Source of the DNA: Paracandidimonas soli
Lineage (GTDB): Bacteria > Pseudomonadota > Gammaproteobacteria > Burkholderiales > Burkholderiaceae_B
Assembly (NCBI RefSeq): GCF_004342005.1
Contig: NZ_SMBX01000003.1
Coordinates: forward strand, 248,001 to 312,000
DNA: 64,000 nucleotides
Direction of reading: 5' to 3'
The translations under genes and the position numbers were made by a program. This document shows, in pieces, positions 51,998-61,152 of the stretch (position 1 is the stretch's first letter; each line of letters starts with the position of its first letter). The notes beneath the pieces are model-generated. The model was not told the DNA's origin, did no database searches, and worked only from the letters and a program-made list of their open reading frames with translations.

Positions 51998-54097
51998 TCA
52001 CGCGCTGCGCGCTTCCGGGAACGTCCCTACGACACCTTCGTCCTCGCGCCATATGACGACGGTGGCCGGGCGGGGGCGAGTGGCGGCAGGGCCGTCGGGC
52101 CAGGTGGAGATCGCCACTGGGCTTTCCTGTGAATCCCTGACGGAAGCGCCTTCTCCCGGATGCTGGATGTTGATGAACAGGTACCTCATATCCGGCGTCC
52201 AGGTAATGCCCGTGACTTCGCAGCCTTTGGGGCCGACCATGAAGCGGCGAATTTCCTTCGAAACCGGATCCGCCACCAGCATCTGGTTGTTGCCCTGGCC
52301 TTCGTACTCGCCCTTGTTGGAGTAGTTGCCGTCGGTCTGGATCCAGATGAGTCCGCGGGGATCGATGGCAAGGCCGTCCGGGCTGTTGAAGGTATTGTCC
52401 GGCGTGATGTTGGACGAGCCGGCGCGCAGGTCGCTGTGCTTGTTGGGGTTGCCCGCCAGCACGAAGATGTCCCATTCGAATTCCATGGCGGACGGATTGC
52501 CGCCGGCTTCGCGCCAGCGCACGATTTGCCCGTACAGGTTGCTCTCGCGCGGGTTCGCGCCGTCCGTGCCGGGATGCGCAGGGCCGCCGGGGAAGCGCGC
52601 CTTGTCGCTACCGCGGGACTTGTTGTTGGTCAGGGTGACATAGGCCTCGCGCGTGGCCGGGTGGACGGCGACCCATTCCGGGCGGTCCATGGGAGTGGCG
52701 CCGACGGCGTCCGCGGCCTGGCGGGTCTTGATCAGCAGTTCGCCCAGGTCGTTGTTGAAGTGATCTCCCAGGCGGCGGCCGTCCAGGGCGATGGTGTCCA
52801 GCGTCAGCGGGACCCAGCGGCCCGTGCCTGCGAAATCGTCGCTGCCCTGGGCGTCGCTGAAGATGGCGACGTGGAGCGTTCCTGTTTCCAGCAGCTTGCG
52901 GTTCTGTTCGGGGCGGGCGGGATCATACTTGCCGTCGGAAACGAACTTGTAGAGGTACTCGCTGACCTGATCGTCACCCATGTAGACGACGATACGCTTG
53001 TCGTCCGCCAGCGTAATGGCGGCATTTTCGTGCTTGAAGCGTCCGAGCGCCGTCAGCTTGCGGGGAGTGGATTGCGGATCGAATGGATCGATCTCCACGA
53101 TCCAGCCGAAGCGGTTGGATTCGTTGGGTTCCTGCGTCCAGTCGAAGCGTGTGTCGTGCGTATCCCAGCGGTAATCGTCGCTGGCCGTCTTTTCGCTGCC
53201 CTTGTAGCGCTGCAGATGGGCTTTCTGCTCGGCATCGGCATAATCGGCGTCGGCTTCGTTCTTCTCGCCGATCCCGAAATAGTCGGTGAAGTTTTCTTCA
53301 CAGGTCAGGTAGGTGTTCCAGTAAGTGAAGCCGTTGCCGCAGTTGCCATAGGTGCCGTAGACATGACGGCCTTCCGGATCGGCCTTGGTGCGCGCCAGAC
53401 GGTTGCCGGCGGCGGGGCCGACCAGCTCCATGCGCGTGGTGGCATTGATGCTGCGGTTGTAGCGCGAGTCCAGCACGCGCTCCCACCTGCCGTCGGCATT
53501 CAGGCGCATGTGCTGCACGGATGCGCCCTGGGCATGCTGCGATTTGCGTACCCAGTCCAGGCTCCATCCTTGCTTGCCGGGCTCCACGCCCTTGGGAAAG
53601 AAGAAGTGCGGCGTAATGTATTCGTGATTCGTCGCCAGCAGGCCTTCGCGGCTGCTGCCGTTCTGGCTGTCCGTGGCGTCGATGGGGAAGAAGTGCATGC
53701 CGTCGTGGTTGTAGCCGATCTGCTGGGCCTGGGCATCGCCGCCATCGCTGGCATCGCCTTTGAATGCGGGAGAGTGCGTATGCAGTTTGTCGCCCCAGCG
53801 GTTGATGACGGCGTGTGCATATCCTGGGGGCAGCGTGATCGTGTCTTGCGTACTGCTGGCGATGCCCGTGAATGCCTTGAGTTCTTCCGGATCGAAGACA
53901 GGCAGGCCAGATTGCGCGTAGCCGATGCGGGACGCGCTGGCACAGGCGGAAAGCCCCAGCCCGAAGAAGCCGATGGCGCCCAGGCCCAGGCCGGTCTTCA
54001 GGAAACCGCGCCGCGATGCCACGTTCTGCACGATGTCGCTGAAGGGCTGGGCCTGCGAGCGGTTGGCCGGGATGTCGTCGAGGTCGAAATTGTCCAT
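51998..54097 (-). CDS. PhoX family protein (DUF839), Tat-exported putative alkaline phosphatase
   Basis: This 699-residue protein carries a twin-arginine signal (SRRGFLKTGLGLGAIGFFGLG, residues about 28-48) ending near a Cys/Ala region. The PhoX body includes the NHEYITPHFFFPKG block, YGNCGNGFTYWNTYLTCEENFTDYFG with a cysteine pair, and late SPDGLAIDPRGLIWIQTDG and NPRESNLYGQIVRWREAG. PhoX enzymes are Ca2+- and Fe3+-dependent periplasmic phosphomonoesterases folded as six-bladed propellers. The start ATG 54097 (MDNFDLDDIP) is the usual family start; the frame remains open 45 codons upstream. Activity is inferred from family only; no Pho box is evident. Confidence 0.93.
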   Translation of the reverse strand: MDNFDLDDIPANRSQAQPFSDIVQNVASRRGFLKTGLGLGAIGFFGLGLSACASASRIGYAQSGLPVFDPEELKAFTGIASSTQDTITLPPGYAHAVINRWGDKLHTHSPAFKGDASDGGDAQAQQIGYNHDGMHFFPIDATDSQNGSSREGLLATNHEYITPHFFFPKGVEPGKQGWSLDWVRKSQHAQGASVQHMRLNADGRWERVLDSRYNRSINATTRMELVGPAAGNRLARTKADPEGRHVYGTYGNCGNGFTYWNTYLTCEENFTDYFGIGEKNEADADYADAEQKAHLQRYKGSEKTASDDYRWDTHDTRFDWTQEPNESNRFGWIVEIDPFDPQSTPRKLTALGRFKHENAAITLADDKRIVVYMGDDQVSEYLYKFVSDGKYDPARPEQNRKLLETGTLHVAIFSDAQGSDDFAGTGRWVPLTLDTIALDGRRLGDHFNNDLGELLIKTRQAADAVGATPMDRPEWVAVHPATREAYVTLTNNKSRGSDKARFPGGPAHPGTDGANPRESNLYGQIVRWREAGGNPSAMEFEWDIFVLAGNPNKHSDLRAGSSNITPDNTFNSPDGLAIDPRGLIWIQTDGNYSNKGEYEGQGNNQMLVADPVSKEIRRFMVGPKGCEVTGITWTPDMRYLFINIQHPGEGASVRDSQESPVAISTWPDGPAATRPRPATVVIWREDEGVVGTFPEARSA

Positions 54098-54435
54098 TCT
54101 CTGGTGTTCCTGCATTGTTGAAGGAGTCCATGGGGTGTCCATGTGCAGGAACGTATTGTTGCGGCGCTGGATGACAGCATTGTGAAGGTCATTGAGAAAA
54201 AAGGTGGTGCGAGGTACGGGAATATGACGCATGGGGCGGCTGGCCAGGCTCCCGGGCGCGAGGCGGCTTCATGTTTATCAAGAATTGTTCAGTCGAGACA
54301 TTCGCAGGGCGGATCGGGGTATGCTGTCAGGCGTATGGACTGGCCGTGCGTTCCTGCCTGATGCAAAGCGTTTTCCGGCGTCGGACATGATTCGGCCGCA
54401 ATCGTGCCTTGCGCGATGTTTTCAAGGAGCTACCG

Positions 54436-54711
54436 ATGAAGCGTTTACTTGCCGTTCTGCCTGTCGTGCTGCTGGCTGCCTGCCAGTCTCCCTCTGGTTC
54501 GCAAGATCCGGAAAAGCAGGCCGACACCTGCGGCTATTCGACCCGCCAGACCCTGGTGGGTCTGCCTGCGGCGGAGATCAATGAGTCCTCCCTGCCTCCC
54601 GGCACGCGGATCCTGCATCCGAATACCGCGGCAACCATGGACTATCGCCTCGAGCGCCTGAATATCCGCGTGAATGCCGATGGCATCGTGGAAAGCGTGT
54701 CCTGCGGCTGA
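54436..54711 (+). CDS. I78 family peptidase inhibitor-like lipoprotein
   Basis: This 91-residue protein has a lipoprotein signal (MKRLLAVLPVVLLAACQ; lipobox LAAC) and the I78 inhibitor core: TCGYSTRQTLVGLPAAEI, then LPPGTRILHPNTAATMDYRLERLNIRVNADGIVESVSCG. The two cysteines (in CGYS and SCG) would form the family disulfide. I78 proteins are related to the potato inhibitor I fold (the fungal TmI inhibits serine proteases); bacterial lipoprotein versions may guard the periplasm. AAGGAG (54428-54433 region) precedes the ATG. A strong hairpin terminator follows. Confidence 0.9.
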   Translation: MKRLLAVLPVVLLAACQSPSGSQDPEKQADTCGYSTRQTLVGLPAAEINESSLPPGTRILHPNTAATMDYRLERLNIRVNADGIVESVSCG

Positions 54712-54736
54712 TCGCAAAGGTCAAGCGTGCAAGACA

Positions 54737-54767
54737 GAGGGGCGCTCGAATGCATCGAGCGCCCCTC
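54737..54767. terminator. 13-bp hairpin after the I78 lipoprotein gene
   Basis: GAGGGGCGCTCGA (54737-54749) pairs perfectly with TCGAGCGCCCCTC (54755-54767) around a five-base loop. It separates the I78 gene from the convergent Bug remnant and regA. Confidence 0.75.
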
Positions 54768-54786
54768 GTCTCTCCAGGCGTGTTTT

Positions 54787-54960
54787 TCAGTCCAACTGGA
54801 TGCCCAGATTGCGGATGATGCCGCCAAGCCGCTCGGCTTCCGAGAGTACCAGGGCATCGAACTCTTCAGGCGTGCCGCCGACGACATCGCTGCCGATTTC
54901 TTCCCAGCGCTTGGCAAACAAAGAGGGAGGCGAGACCCGCTGGGCTGGACGGGCGTTCAC
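54787..54960 (-). pseudogene. C-terminal remnant of a Bug-family receptor gene
   Basis: Reading the minus strand upstream from a TGA at 54787-54789 gives FAKRWEEIGSDVV followed by GGTPEEFDALVLSEAERLGG and IIRNLGIQLD. This is the typical C-terminal end of a Bug receptor (WxxIG-DVV-TPEEF pattern). Only about 45 residues are recognisable; the frame then continues through unrelated sequence to a stop inside the end of regA, so at least 270 residues are missing. It lies between the I78 terminator and the regA stop. Deletion of the 5' part, possibly when regA or the lipoprotein gene came into its present place, is the simplest explanation. Confidence 0.75.
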
Positions 54961-54982
54961 TGGAGAGACCGTGAATCGGGCG

Positions 54983-55615
54983 TTATTTCACCTGCTGCTT
55001 GTTCAGCTTGCGCGCCAGCGTACGGCGATGCATGCCCAGGCGGCGTGCCGTCTCCGAGATGTTGAACCCTGTCTGGGCCAGGGTTTCGTGGATGCGCTCC
55101 CATTCCAGCGTCTTGATGGAGGATTGCCGCATGGTGACCTCCATGTCGGTGACCCCTTCGGAGCGATGGAAGGCCGCTTCTATGTCGTCCGTGTTGGACG
55201 GCTTGGCCAGGTAGTGGCAGGCGCCCAGCTTGATGGCTTCCACCGCCGTCGCGATGCTGGCGAATCCAGTCAGCACCACGATCAGCATATCGGCGCTGTG
55301 TCTGTGCAGGGCCTGCACGCAAGACAGGCCGGAAGCTTCGCCCTTGAGTTTCAGGTCGACCACGGCGTAGCGCGGCGTTTCTTCCAGCAGCAGCCGTTCG
55401 GTGGCCTCGAGGCTGTTGGCGGACATGACGCGATAGCCCCGGCGCTCGAAGGAGCGGCCCAGCGTGCGCGCAAAAGCAGCGTCGTCCTCGACGATGAGCA
55501 GGCCGAGTTTCCGGCCGCTTGCCAGCCCTTCGGTCGAGCTGCGCTCTTCGGCAGGGCGGGATGCTTGCGCAGCGGGAGAGTCGCCTGCGTTGTCTTCAGC
55601 CGTCTGCGGCGTCAT
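54983..55615 (-). CDS. regA: Response regulator RegA/PrrA/ActR type
   Basis: This 210-residue response regulator has a receiver domain (about 37-150) with phospho-acceptor Asp87 in AVVDLKLKG, Thr116 in VLTGFAS and Lys138 in LAKPS. A short Fis-like HTH follows (about 165-207; NISETARRLGMHRRTLARKL). The two-domain layout without an ATPase domain and the HTH sequence identify the RegA/PrrA/ActR/RoxR group of redox regulators. The N-terminal extension of about 35 residues is longer than usual. It overlaps regB by 20 bp at 55596-55615 and lies downstream of the SURF1 and cyo genes on the same strand, so it probably controls respiratory genes. Confidence 0.93.
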   Translation of the reverse strand: MTPQTAEDNAGDSPAAQASRPAEERSSTEGLASGRKLGLLIVEDDAAFARTLGRSFERRGYRVMSANSLEATERLLLEETPRYAVVDLKLKGEASGLSCVQALHRHSADMLIVVLTGFASIATAVEAIKLGACHYLAKPSNTDDIEAAFHRSEGVTDMEVTMRQSSIKTLEWERIHETLAQTGFNISETARRLGMHRRTLARKLNKQQVK

Positions 55616-56969
55616 AGGTATCCTCGTCTAGCGTGATGGCGGAAAGCGGCAGCGTCAGGGTGACGGAAGCGCCGCCGTATATCAGGTTCTGCGCGGTGAT
55701 GCTGCCGCCCAGCGTGCGCGCTACGTTCATCGACAGAAACAGGCCGAGTCCGCCGCCCGGCTTGCCTTTGCTGGAGTGGTACGGCTTGCCCAGGTTGGCG
55801 AGAATATCGGCGTCGAAGCCCTGGCCGCCGTCCAGCACGGTAAGGATCAGCTGCTCGTCCTGCCGACTGACGATGACGCGCAGCCAGTCTGGCGAGGCTT
55901 CCAGCGCATTGTCCAGCACATTGCAGATCATCTGCTTGAGCGCGGTATCGGACATGATGGGCAGGTCCTCGCCGAACCGGTTCTCAAAGACCAGGCGCCT
56001 GGGCTGGCGCAATGTGCGCCATTCTTCGATCAGTTCTTCCAGGAAGGTGTGGACCGTGCTTTCCGTAAGCACATCGCCGCGGGCTTCTCCGGCCGACAGC
56101 AGTATGCCGTTGACGATGGACTTGCAGCGCAGCACCTGGGCCTGCATTTCGCCGATCTCCTGTTTCATCTCCGCGTCGCCGGAGAAGGCGGGGCTGTGCT
56201 GCCAGTCCCCCAGGATGACAGCCATTGTCGACAGAGGGGTGCCCAGCTCATGGGCCGCGCCCGAGGCCAGCAGGCCCATCCGCACGATGTGCTCTTCTTC
56301 GGCCGCCTGCTGGCGCATGGCGGCCAGGTGGATGTCGCGGGCGCGCAGGTTGCGGCTGATGCGGGTGATGAATACGACGATCAGCGCAGCGTTCAGCAGG
56401 AAGCTGATGACGAGGCCCTGAACGTACAGGCTGCCGATGCCTTGTTCGTGGTCGAAGGCCAGCGCAAGCGGCTGGCTGGAAAGCGCAAGGAACAGAATGC
56501 AGGAGACGGCGGACGCGACCAGGATCCAGGTGGACCAGGGCCGCAGGAGCATGGCCGCCAGCGTCAGCTGCAGCAGATACAGGAAGACGAAGGGATTGGA
56601 GATGCCTCCGCTGAAATACAGCTGAGCGGTCAGGACCAGGACATCGAGCAGCAGCGCAGCAAACAACTCCCGGTTATGGACGGGCTGCCGCAGGCGGAGC
56701 CGCAATATGCTTACCGCGTTGAAGACCGCGAGCAGCAGGACCAGCGACAGCATCCAGCCCAGCGGCAGGGCGATGCCGAGCAGGTAGCGGACGGAGAGGA
56801 TGGTGACGACCTGGCCCAGCACGGCGATCCAGCGCAGCTGGATCAATTGCTGCATGTTCTTGCGGCCCGCGCCGCCGCCGTCGTCGAGCGGCGAGTGTCC
56901 GGGATAGGGGCGGACGGGCGCGCCGGCGGCAAAAACGTTCGGGGAATCGTGCTCTATCGCATGGTTCAT
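55596..56969 (-). CDS. regB: Redox-sensing histidine kinase RegB/PrrB type
   Basis: This 457-residue kinase has six N-terminal membrane helices (about 45-205). The quinone-site loop GGISNPFVF (121-129) matches the RegB GGxxNPF motif. The H-box AAHELGTPLSTM has His240, and the conserved redox cysteine is Cys282 in VLRCKSIVNGIL. The ATPase domain has NVLDNALEASP and GGGLGLFLS. RegB autophosphorylates when the quinone pool is reduced and passes the phosphate to RegA. Family-typical features are all present, so redox sensing is likely retained. A 66-bp gap separates it from the SURF1 gene upstream. Confidence 0.94.
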   Translation of the reverse strand: MNHAIEHDSPNVFAAGAPVRPYPGHSPLDDGGGAGRKNMQQLIQLRWIAVLGQVVTILSVRYLLGIALPLGWMLSLVLLLAVFNAVSILRLRLRQPVHNRELFAALLLDVLVLTAQLYFSGGISNPFVFLYLLQLTLAAMLLRPWSTWILVASAVSCILFLALSSQPLALAFDHEQGIGSLYVQGLVISFLLNAALIVVFITRISRNLRARDIHLAAMRQQAAEEEHIVRMGLLASGAAHELGTPLSTMAVILGDWQHSPAFSGDAEMKQEIGEMQAQVLRCKSIVNGILLSAGEARGDVLTESTVHTFLEELIEEWRTLRQPRRLVFENRFGEDLPIMSDTALKQMICNVLDNALEASPDWLRVIVSRQDEQLILTVLDGGQGFDADILANLGKPYHSSKGKPGGGLGLFLSMNVARTLGGSITAQNLIYGGASVTLTLPLSAITLDEDTYDAADG

Positions 56970-57035
56970 AATGAAGAAGTGTAGGCTTTTTTGCCGTGCG
57001 CGGCGCGGCCAGCCGAGCGCGCGGCGGGGGGGCTT

Positions 57036-57896
57036 CTATTTCCGACGGCGCAAACGGTACTCTTCGCGCCATACGTATGCGCTTGCCAGCGCAACCATCA
57101 GCGCCAGGCCGTACCAGGTCAGGATGTAGGTCAGGTGGTTGTTGCTGAAGGTGACGACGGTCAGGCCGGAGACGGGGAGATCGCTGTCGGGGATGCGTGC
57201 CCGTCCGGACGCCATCGCCTCCATCAGGTGCGGATCGACGGCGCGGGAAACAGGCGGCTGGTCCTGGGACAGGAAGGGGGCGGGATCCAGATCCACGAAA
57301 TAGGGGGCGACATCCCGAAGCCCCCGGCTGGCGGCGATCTGTATCACGTCGCGTGAATGCCAGCGGTCGGCGCCGGGATCATTGTTGCGCAGGAAGCCGC
57401 CGCCAGGTTCGGTCAGGCGCAGCAGCCCCGTGATGGTGACCGAACCCGAAGGTTCGCCGCTGCGCCGCCAGGCGCCGTCCTGCTGTCCTTGCGGCACGAA
57501 GCCCCGGTTGACCAGCACGATACCGCCATCCGCGAGCTGCAGCGGCGTGATGGCCCAGAAGCCCGCGCCCAGCGCCGTGGTGGCTTGGACGAAGGCAAGG
57601 TCGTCGTGCCGGTATACGCCTGTCAGCCGGATGCGGCGGTACTCGTCGCGGCTGACGGAAATGCCGTCCCAGTCCCGGCGCGCGGGGGCTTCGACAGCGG
57701 GCGCGTGTATGCGCTCATCCACGCGCTCAAGCAGGTCCAGCTTCCAGGCGCGGCGTTCGACCTGCCAGTTGCCCAGCGAGATGAAGCCGATGAAAGAGGC
57801 GAGCGCGATCAGGCTCCAGAGGCACAGCGCCCAGGTACGCATGGGCTTGCGCGTCGGTGTGGCGTTTCGGGGGGAAGGGGAATGCTTGTCGTTCAC
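57036..57896 (-). CDS. SURF1 family protein
   Basis: This 286-residue protein has the SURF1 pattern: two membrane helices near each end (about 22-42 and 258-278) flanking a large extracytoplasmic domain. Landmarks are FISLGNWQVERRAWKLDLL, RRIRLTGVYRHDD, GAGFWAITPLQLADGGIVLVNRGFVP and a late SNNHLTYILTWYGLALM. SURF1 aids haem insertion into haem-copper oxidases; here its place directly behind cyoABCD implies it serves the bo3 ubiquinol oxidase. It is separated from cyoD by 135 bp holding a CGGGGATCGC/GCGATCCCCG hairpin. Confidence 0.93.
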   Translation of the reverse strand: MNDKHSPSPRNATPTRKPMRTWALCLWSLIALASFIGFISLGNWQVERRAWKLDLLERVDERIHAPAVEAPARRDWDGISVSRDEYRRIRLTGVYRHDDLAFVQATTALGAGFWAITPLQLADGGIVLVNRGFVPQGQQDGAWRRSGEPSGSVTITGLLRLTEPGGGFLRNNDPGADRWHSRDVIQIAASRGLRDVAPYFVDLDPAPFLSQDQPPVSRAVDPHLMEAMASGRARIPDSDLPVSGLTVVTFSNNHLTYILTWYGLALMVALASAYVWREEYRLRRRK

Positions 57897-58031
57897 GGCA
57901 GCCTTCTGGAAGGGGGATCAGCCGGAAGCCGGTCTGCGGAATGAGACTGTACTGCGAAAGAGGCGCCGCCTGCCACGGCAAGGCGGCGAAGCGGGGATCG
58001 CCGCGGGAAGCGAGCGATCCCCGGATCCGTA

Positions 58032-58427
58032 TCAGAGCATGTTCTTCATGTCGTGGATCATGTCGGGCATCATGTTCGTGTTCAGGTGGTACATCACCCA
58101 GAGCGAGCCTACCAGCGCGATGAGCACCACGATGATCGTGAAGATCAATGCCAGCATGTTCCAGCCGCCTTCCGCGCGCGGATTCATGTGCAGGAAGTAG
58201 ACGATGTGCACGATCATCTGGACGGCGCCCAGCCCCAGGATGATCAGCGCCGTCTGTCCCGAGCTTTCCAGCACGTTGCCCATGACCAGCCAGAACGGAA
58301 TGACGGTCAGGATGACGGCCAGGATGAAGCCGGTCATGTAGCCGCGGAAAGTGATCTCTCCGTGGCCGTCGTCGTGGTGGTCGTGGTGATCGTCGTGTGC
58401 GTGGTTCTGATTGGCGTGGGCGCTCAT
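58032..58427 (-). CDS. cyoD: Cytochrome bo3 ubiquinol oxidase subunit IV
   Basis: This 131-residue protein has a histidine/aspartate-rich N-terminal stretch (HANQNHAHDDHHDHHDDGHG) and three membrane helices with the CyoD motif QMIVHIVYFLHMNPRAEGGWNMLALIFT. The His-rich leader is more pronounced than in E. coli CyoD and could bind metal; this is an observation only. Subunit IV assists CuB incorporation into subunit I. The ATG at 58427 overlaps the cyoC stop in ATGA, which fixes the start; a longer upstream frame is inside cyoC. Confidence 0.95.
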   Translation of the reverse strand: MSAHANQNHAHDDHHDHHDDGHGEITFRGYMTGFILAVILTVIPFWLVMGNVLESSGQTALIILGLGAVQMIVHIVYFLHMNPRAEGGWNMLALIFTIIVVLIALVGSLWVMYHLNTNMMPDMIHDMKNML

Positions 58428-59065
58428 GGCAGGACTCCCATCAGGTAGACAAAGGAGAAGACGGCGATCCAGATCAGGTCGAGGAAGTGCCAGAACATGG
58501 AGAGGCACATCAGGCGGCGGCGGTTCGCCGGGATCAGGCCGTGCTTGTTGAGCTGGAACAGCAGGGTGACCAGCCAGATCACGCCGAAGGCGACGTGCAG
58601 GCCGTGCGTGCCGACCAGGGCGAAGAATGCCGACAGGAAGGCGCTGCGCTGGGGTACTGCGCCGACGTTGATCAGGTGATGGAACTCATACAGCTCCAGG
58701 CCCAGGAAGGCCAGGCCGAACAGGCCGGTGACGGCCAGCCAGCCCATGGCCGCCTTCAGGCGGTTGCGCTGGGCTTCCAGCATGCAGAAGCCGTAGGTGA
58801 TGGACGACAGCAGCAGCATGGCCGTGTTCAGCGCGACCAGTTGCAGGTCGAACAGGTCGGCGCCCGACGGGCCAGCCGCGTAGTTGCGGCCGACGACGGC
58901 GTAGACTGCGAACAGGCAGGCGAAGATCAGGCAGTCGCTCATCAGGTAGATCCAGAAACCGAGCGAGGTGCCGTTCTGGGGGTGATGTTCCTTCTTCAGG
59001 AAGAAGGCCAGCTTGCCGGGGGCGTCCGCTGCGCCCGGATGTTGGATGACAGTGGAATCAGACAT
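58424..59065 (-). CDS. cyoC: Cytochrome bo3 ubiquinol oxidase subunit III
   Basis: This 213-residue protein has five predicted membrane helices and CyoC landmarks: [39 protein letters not shown], and [14 protein letters not shown] containing the conserved THGLH. It belongs to the haem-copper oxidase subunit III family without cofactors of its own. The ATG at 59065 overlaps the end of cyoB by 8 bp; a TTG at 59077 is less likely. Part of cyoABCD. Confidence 0.95.
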   Translation of the reverse strand: MSDSTVIQHPGAADAPGKLAFFLKKEHHPQNGTSLGFWIYLMSDCLIFACLFAVYAVVGRNYAAGPSGADLFDLQLVALNTAMLLLSSITYGFCMLEAQRNRLKAAMGWLAVTGLFGLAFLGLELYEFHHLINVGAVPQRSAFLSAFFALVGTHGLHVAFGVIWLVTLLFQLNKHGLIPANRRRLMCLSMFWHFLDLIWIAVFSFVYLMGVLP

Positions 59066-61052
59066 GGTTCGTTGCAAGTTGACGTGTACGTTCGGCTTCG
59101 ACTTCGGCGATTTCTTCCGCAGGGATGTGGTAATCGCGGTCGTAGTTGAAGGTATGGTAGATGGCGCCGGCGACGATGGCCGCGAAGGCGATGCCGGCGA
59201 CCAGCCACATATGCCAGATCAGCGCGAAGCCGCACAGCAGGCTCAGACCAGCAAGGATAATGCCTGCTCCGGTATTGCGCGGCATGTGCACGGGCAGGAA
59301 ACCGTCCAGGGGGCGTTCCGCCTTGTTCTGCTTCATGTGCCACCATGTGTCGCTTTCATGCACCAGCGGCGTGAAGGCGAAGTTGTAGTTGGGAGGGGGG
59401 GAAGACGTGGCCCACTCCAGCGTGCGTCCGTCCCAGGGGTCGCCGCTGGTGTCGCGCAGCTGGTCGCGGCGCAGGTAGCTGACCACGAGCTGGATCAGGA
59501 AGCAAGCGATGCCCAACGCGATCAGGAACGCGCCGAAGGCTGCGATCTGGAACCAGATCTGCAGGGAGGGATCCTCGAAATGGCTGAGGCGGCGCGTCAC
59601 TCCCATGAAACCCAGGACATACAGGGGCGTAAAGGCGAACCAGAAGCCGATGACCCAGAACCAGAACGAGCACTTGCCCCAGAATGGATCGAGCTTGTAG
59701 CCGAAGGCCTTGGGGAACCAGTAGACGATGGCGGCAAAGATGCCGAACACCACGCCGCCGATGATGACGTTGTGGAAGTGGGCGATCAGGAACAGGCTGT
59801 TGTGCAGCACGAAATCGGCTGGCGGAATGGCCAGCATCACGCCTGTCATGCCGCCGATGACGAAGGTCAGCATGAAGGCCACGGTCCACATCATGGGCAA
59901 TTCGAAGTGGATGCGTCCGCGGTACATGGTGAACAGCCAGTTGAACACCTTCGCTCCGGTCGGAATCGAGATGATCATGGTGGCGATGCCGAAGAACGAG
60001 TTCACGCTGGCGCCGGCGCCCATGGTGAAGAAGTGGTGCAGCCAGACCAGATAGGAAAGCACGGTGATGACGACTGTTGCATACACCATTGAGGTATAGC
60101 CGAACAGCCGCTTGCGGGAGTAGGTGGCCACGACTTCCGAGAACACGCCGAACAGCGGCAGGATCAGGATGTAGACTTCCGGGTGGCCCCAGATCCAGAT
60201 CAGGTTGATGTACATCATCGGGTTGCCGCCCAGATCATTCGTGAAGAAATTCATGTCCAGGTAGCGGTCGAGCGTCAGCAGGCCGAGCACCGCCGTCAGC
60301 ACCGGGAAGGTGGCGACGATCAGCACGTTGGCGCACAGCGACGTCCATGTGAACACCGGCATCTTCATCATGCTCATGCCGGGGGCGCGCATCTTGATGA
60401 TGGTGACAATCAGGTTGATGCCCGACAGCGTCGTTCCTATCCCCGCTATCTGCAGGGACCAGATGTAGTAATCCATCCCCACGCTCGGGCTGTGCTCGAT
60501 ACCCGACAGAGGCGGATAGGCCAGCCATCCTGTAGTGGAGAACTCACCGATGAACAGGGAGATCATCACTAATACTGCGCCGGCGGTCGTCATCCAGAAA
60601 CTGAAGTTGTTCAGGAACGGAAACGACACGTCGCGGGCGCCGATCTGCAGGGGAACGACATAGTTCATCAGGCCCGTGATCAGCGGCATCGCCACAAAGA
60701 AGATCATGATCACGCCGTGCGCCGTGAAGATCTGGTCGTAGTGGTGCGGCGGCAGGTAGCCGGTCGAGTCGCCGAAGGCGATGGCCTGCTGGATGCGCAT
60801 CATGATGGCGTCGGCGAAGCCGCGCAGCAGCATGACCAGGCCGAGGATCATGTACATGATCCCGATCTTCTTGTGGTCGATGCTGGTGAACCATTCACGC
60901 CACAGGTAGCTCCAGGCCTTGTAGTAGGTCAGGGCGCCGACCAGAACGAGGCCGCCGAGCACGACGGCCGCGAAAGTGGCGATGAGGATGGGTTCATGGA
61001 AGGGAATGGCATCCCATCCCAGTTTCCCTAGCAGTAGCGTTTTAAAGTCCAT
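59058..61052 (-). CDS. cyoB: Cytochrome bo3 ubiquinol oxidase subunit I
   Basis: This 664-residue protein is the catalytic subunit. It has about 15 membrane helices and the haem/CuB motifs [16 protein letters not shown] (with the cross-linked His and Tyr), [12 protein letters not shown] (two CuB histidines) and [15 protein letters not shown] (haem histidines). It oxidises ubiquinol and reduces O2 to water while pumping protons. Length matches E. coli CyoB (about 660). It lies 100 bp after cyoA and overlaps cyoC. Confidence 0.97.
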   Translation of the reverse strand: MDFKTLLLGKLGWDAIPFHEPILIATFAAVVLGGLVLVGALTYYKAWSYLWREWFTSIDHKKIGIMYMILGLVMLLRGFADAIMMRIQQAIAFGDSTGYLPPHHYDQIFTAHGVIMIFFVAMPLITGLMNYVVPLQIGARDVSFPFLNNFSFWMTTAGAVLVMISLFIGEFSTTGWLAYPPLSGIEHSPSVGMDYYIWSLQIAGIGTTLSGINLIVTIIKMRAPGMSMMKMPVFTWTSLCANVLIVATFPVLTAVLGLLTLDRYLDMNFFTNDLGGNPMMYINLIWIWGHPEVYILILPLFGVFSEVVATYSRKRLFGYTSMVYATVVITVLSYLVWLHHFFTMGAGASVNSFFGIATMIISIPTGAKVFNWLFTMYRGRIHFELPMMWTVAFMLTFVIGGMTGVMLAIPPADFVLHNSLFLIAHFHNVIIGGVVFGIFAAIVYWFPKAFGYKLDPFWGKCSFWFWVIGFWFAFTPLYVLGFMGVTRRLSHFEDPSLQIWFQIAAFGAFLIALGIACFLIQLVVSYLRRDQLRDTSGDPWDGRTLEWATSSPPPNYNFAFTPLVHESDTWWHMKQNKAERPLDGFLPVHMPRNTGAGIILAGLSLLCGFALIWHMWLVAGIAFAAIVAGAIYHTFNYDRDYHIPAEEIAEVEAERTRQLATNHV

Positions 61053-61152
61053 GAGTCAGACGTCAGCAGAGATGGAAAAAGGCTTGCGCCGCGTTCCCGC
61101 ATCGCCTGGAACAGGACCGATGCGCGGAGCGGCGGCACGGAAACAAACGGTC

